Under the pieces are notes generated by a model. The model worked only from the letters and a program-made list of their open reading frames with translations, was not told the origin of the DNA and did no database searches. Position numbers and translations under genes: made by a program. Positions 20,945 to 21,920 of a stretch of DNA of 21,920 nt are shown one piece after another. The stretch is taken from positions 1 to 21,920 of the forward strand of contig DASCRM010000120.1 of the NCBI GenBank assembly GCA_034406555.1, given 5' to 3'. The stretch comes from SHYR01 sp034406555. Lineage in GTDB: Bacteria; Chloroflexota; Dehalococcoidia; UBA2979. Position 1 is the stretch's first letter. The number at the start of each line of letters is the position of its first letter.

Positions 20945-21520
20945 ATGTGGGGCGCTGTCTCTGACTACCCCGTGCGGTTCGATGTCGCCTACCCGGAAGG
21001 CGAGAACCGTTGGATGCTGCTGATCCGTTGGCTACTGGTGATTCCACACATGGCCGTGGTGTCCGTGCTGACGTGGGTCGCCGATGTGCTGCTGACGCTG
21101 ATGCTCTTCATCCTGCTGTTCACGGCACGGTTCCCGGAGAGCATCTTCGGGTTCATGTCCGGGGCGTTGCGCTGGCAGTACAACGCGACGGCCTATCTGA
21201 TGTTCCACAATCGCTACCCGCCGTTCTCGCTTGCTGGCGAGTACCCGCCGGTGACGTTCGAGGTCGATCGGCAGGAGACGTACAATCGCTGGCTGCCGTT
21301 CGTGAAGTGGCTGCTGGTCTTCCCGCACGTGGTGATCCTGGCGGCGCTGGGTTTCGCGGGCTTCGTTGTCTACTTCTTCGTGTTCTTCGCGGTGCTGGTG
21401 ACCGGCAGCTACCCTCGCGGTGCCTTCGACTTCCTCGTTGGTATCGGGCGATGGACGGCGCGAGTAAGCGCATACGCGTGGCTGCTGACGGACAAGTACC
21501 CGCCCTTCTCACTGCACTGA
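20945..21520 (+). CDS. DUF4389 membrane protein made of two tandem repeats
   Basis: This 191-aa protein consists of two similar halves. Half 1: YPVRFDVAYPEGENRW, RWLLVIPHMAVVSVL, a membrane stretch and RYPPFSL (90-96). Half 2: YPPVTFEVDRQETYNRW, KWLLVFPHVVILAAL, a membrane stretch and KYPPFSL (184-190). The repeated NRW...W(L)LV(I/F)PH and YPPFSL are DUF4389 hallmarks. Each half has about two helices, so four in total. The function is unknown. AGGAGGA provides a strong ribosome-binding site. It lies between purQ and purL, followed by repeat copy 4. Confidence 0.85.
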   Translation: MWGAVSDYPVRFDVAYPEGENRWMLLIRWLLVIPHMAVVSVLTWVADVLLTLMLFILLFTARFPESIFGFMSGALRWQYNATAYLMFHNRYPPFSLAGEYPPVTFEVDRQETYNRWLPFVKWLLVFPHVVILAALGFAGFVVYFFVFFAVLVTGSYPRGAFDFLVGIGRWTARVSAYAWLLTDKYPPFSLH

Positions 21521-21570
21521 GGCCCACCCTCGTTGGGGTGCCGCGCGGCTGGAGGTTGGGACGCAGCGTT

Positions 21571-21649
21571 GCCGCGTGGTGTGTTCTGGATGGAGCCCGC
21601 CCACCCGCCCGTAAGAAGCGGGGGCTTCGCCCCCTGCGCCCCCTCTAGA
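21571..21649 (+). repeat. Dispersed intergenic repeat, copy 4
   Basis: GCCGCGTGGTGTGTTCTGGA, TGGAGCCCGCCCACCC and GCCCGTAAGAAGC, then stem GGGGGC-TTC-GCCCCC and TGCGCCCCCTCTAGA. It starts 51 nt after the DUF4389 stop. The following 150 nt to purL contain CTTCGCTC-type short repeats and a TAAGGT box (21781-21786), but no gene that I can support. Confidence 0.85.
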
Positions 21650-21803
21650 GCTAGGGCTTCGCTCCTCGCTTCGCTGGCTGCCGGGGCCTCGCCCGGTTGC
21701 GGGCGCTTCGTGCCGTGCGCTGATACGCTGCGTTTCTCTCCCCTTCGCATCTGTTGGCAGGCTCCCTTTCGGGAAGCAAGTAAGGTGAGCGGAGCGCGCT
21801 GAG

Positions 21804-21920
21804 ATGACCGTCGACGACCACACGCTTGAGATGGTGGCGATGTCCCGCGCTGAGTACGCGCGACTGGTCGATATGCTCGACCGTGATCCGACCGAGGTGG
21901 AGCTGGGCATGGCCGGGGCG
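21804..21920 (+). CDS. purL: N-terminus of phosphoribosylformylglycinamidine synthase subunit PurL (runs off window)
   Basis: The 39 visible residues begin MTVDDHTLEMVAMSRAEYAR and contain RDPTEVELGMAGA, which matches the start of the small-type PurL (the REPNxxELGMF...WSEHC region follows in the family). With PurQ it forms the FGAM synthase. ATG 21804 has only a weak GGAG-like site about 11 nt upstream. Only the beginning is seen, so the call rests on this short motif and on purQ nearby. Confidence 0.85.
   Translation, partial: MTVDDHTLEMVAMSRAEYARLVDMLDRDPTEVELGMAGA

Overview
The window is about 22 kb of high-GC (roughly 64%) bacterial chromosome, densely packed with housekeeping genes, almost all on the + strand. 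No tRNA, rRNA, CRISPR array, transposase or phage gene was seen. Several features fit Chloroflexota, perhaps the Dehalococcoidia side: a CysO-type cysteine pathway, a b6-type cytochrome complex with an auracyanin-like cupredoxin, an rpsU-yqeY-pgpH cluster, and promoters placed for leaderless mRNAs. The phylum is inferred from gene content, not from a marker gene.

Layout. Bases 1-3517 hold a protein-bound sulfur pathway for cysteine: the end of a MoeB/MoeZ-type activating enzyme, cysO, cysM, a two-domain rhodanese, a conserved-looking gene with an apparent 1-base frameshift, and the JAMM peptidase mec. In the family model CysO is adenylated, thiocarboxylated, used by CysM to make CysO-Cys, and Mec releases cysteine. 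folP-folK (3578-4950) follow with a 4-bp overlap. A minus-strand pair (5117-5592) encodes a Trm112-like zinc protein and a small membrane protein. Next is a membrane/CoA-binding fusion (5668-6759), then purF-purM-purH (6859-11051) and a family 2 glycosyltransferase (11097-11849).

Bases 11878-15891 form a respiratory operon behind a good sigma-70 promoter: an unlisted 35-aa membrane peptide, a b6-type cytochrome b, an enlarged subunit IV, a Tat-type Rieske protein, a cytochrome c fused to a cupredoxin, and two tiny desulforedoxin-like proteins that look like complementary halves of one family. After a hairpin come rpsU, yqeY and the c-di-AMP phosphodiesterase pgpH (16071-19090). An autoregulated-looking SRPBCC-ArsR pair (19349-20142) follows, then purQ, a duplicated DUF4389 membrane protein, and the first 39 codons of purL at the right edge.

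The most unusual non-gene signals are: (1) a four-copy dispersed repeat of about 75 bp, always just 3' of a gene and in the gene's orientation, with a stem-loop kept by different bases in different copies; (2) a perfect 22-bp inverted repeat inside purF and a perfect 26-bp palindrome over the subunit IV stop codon; (3) three genes with TANNNT exactly 6 nt before ATG, which predicts leaderless transcripts.
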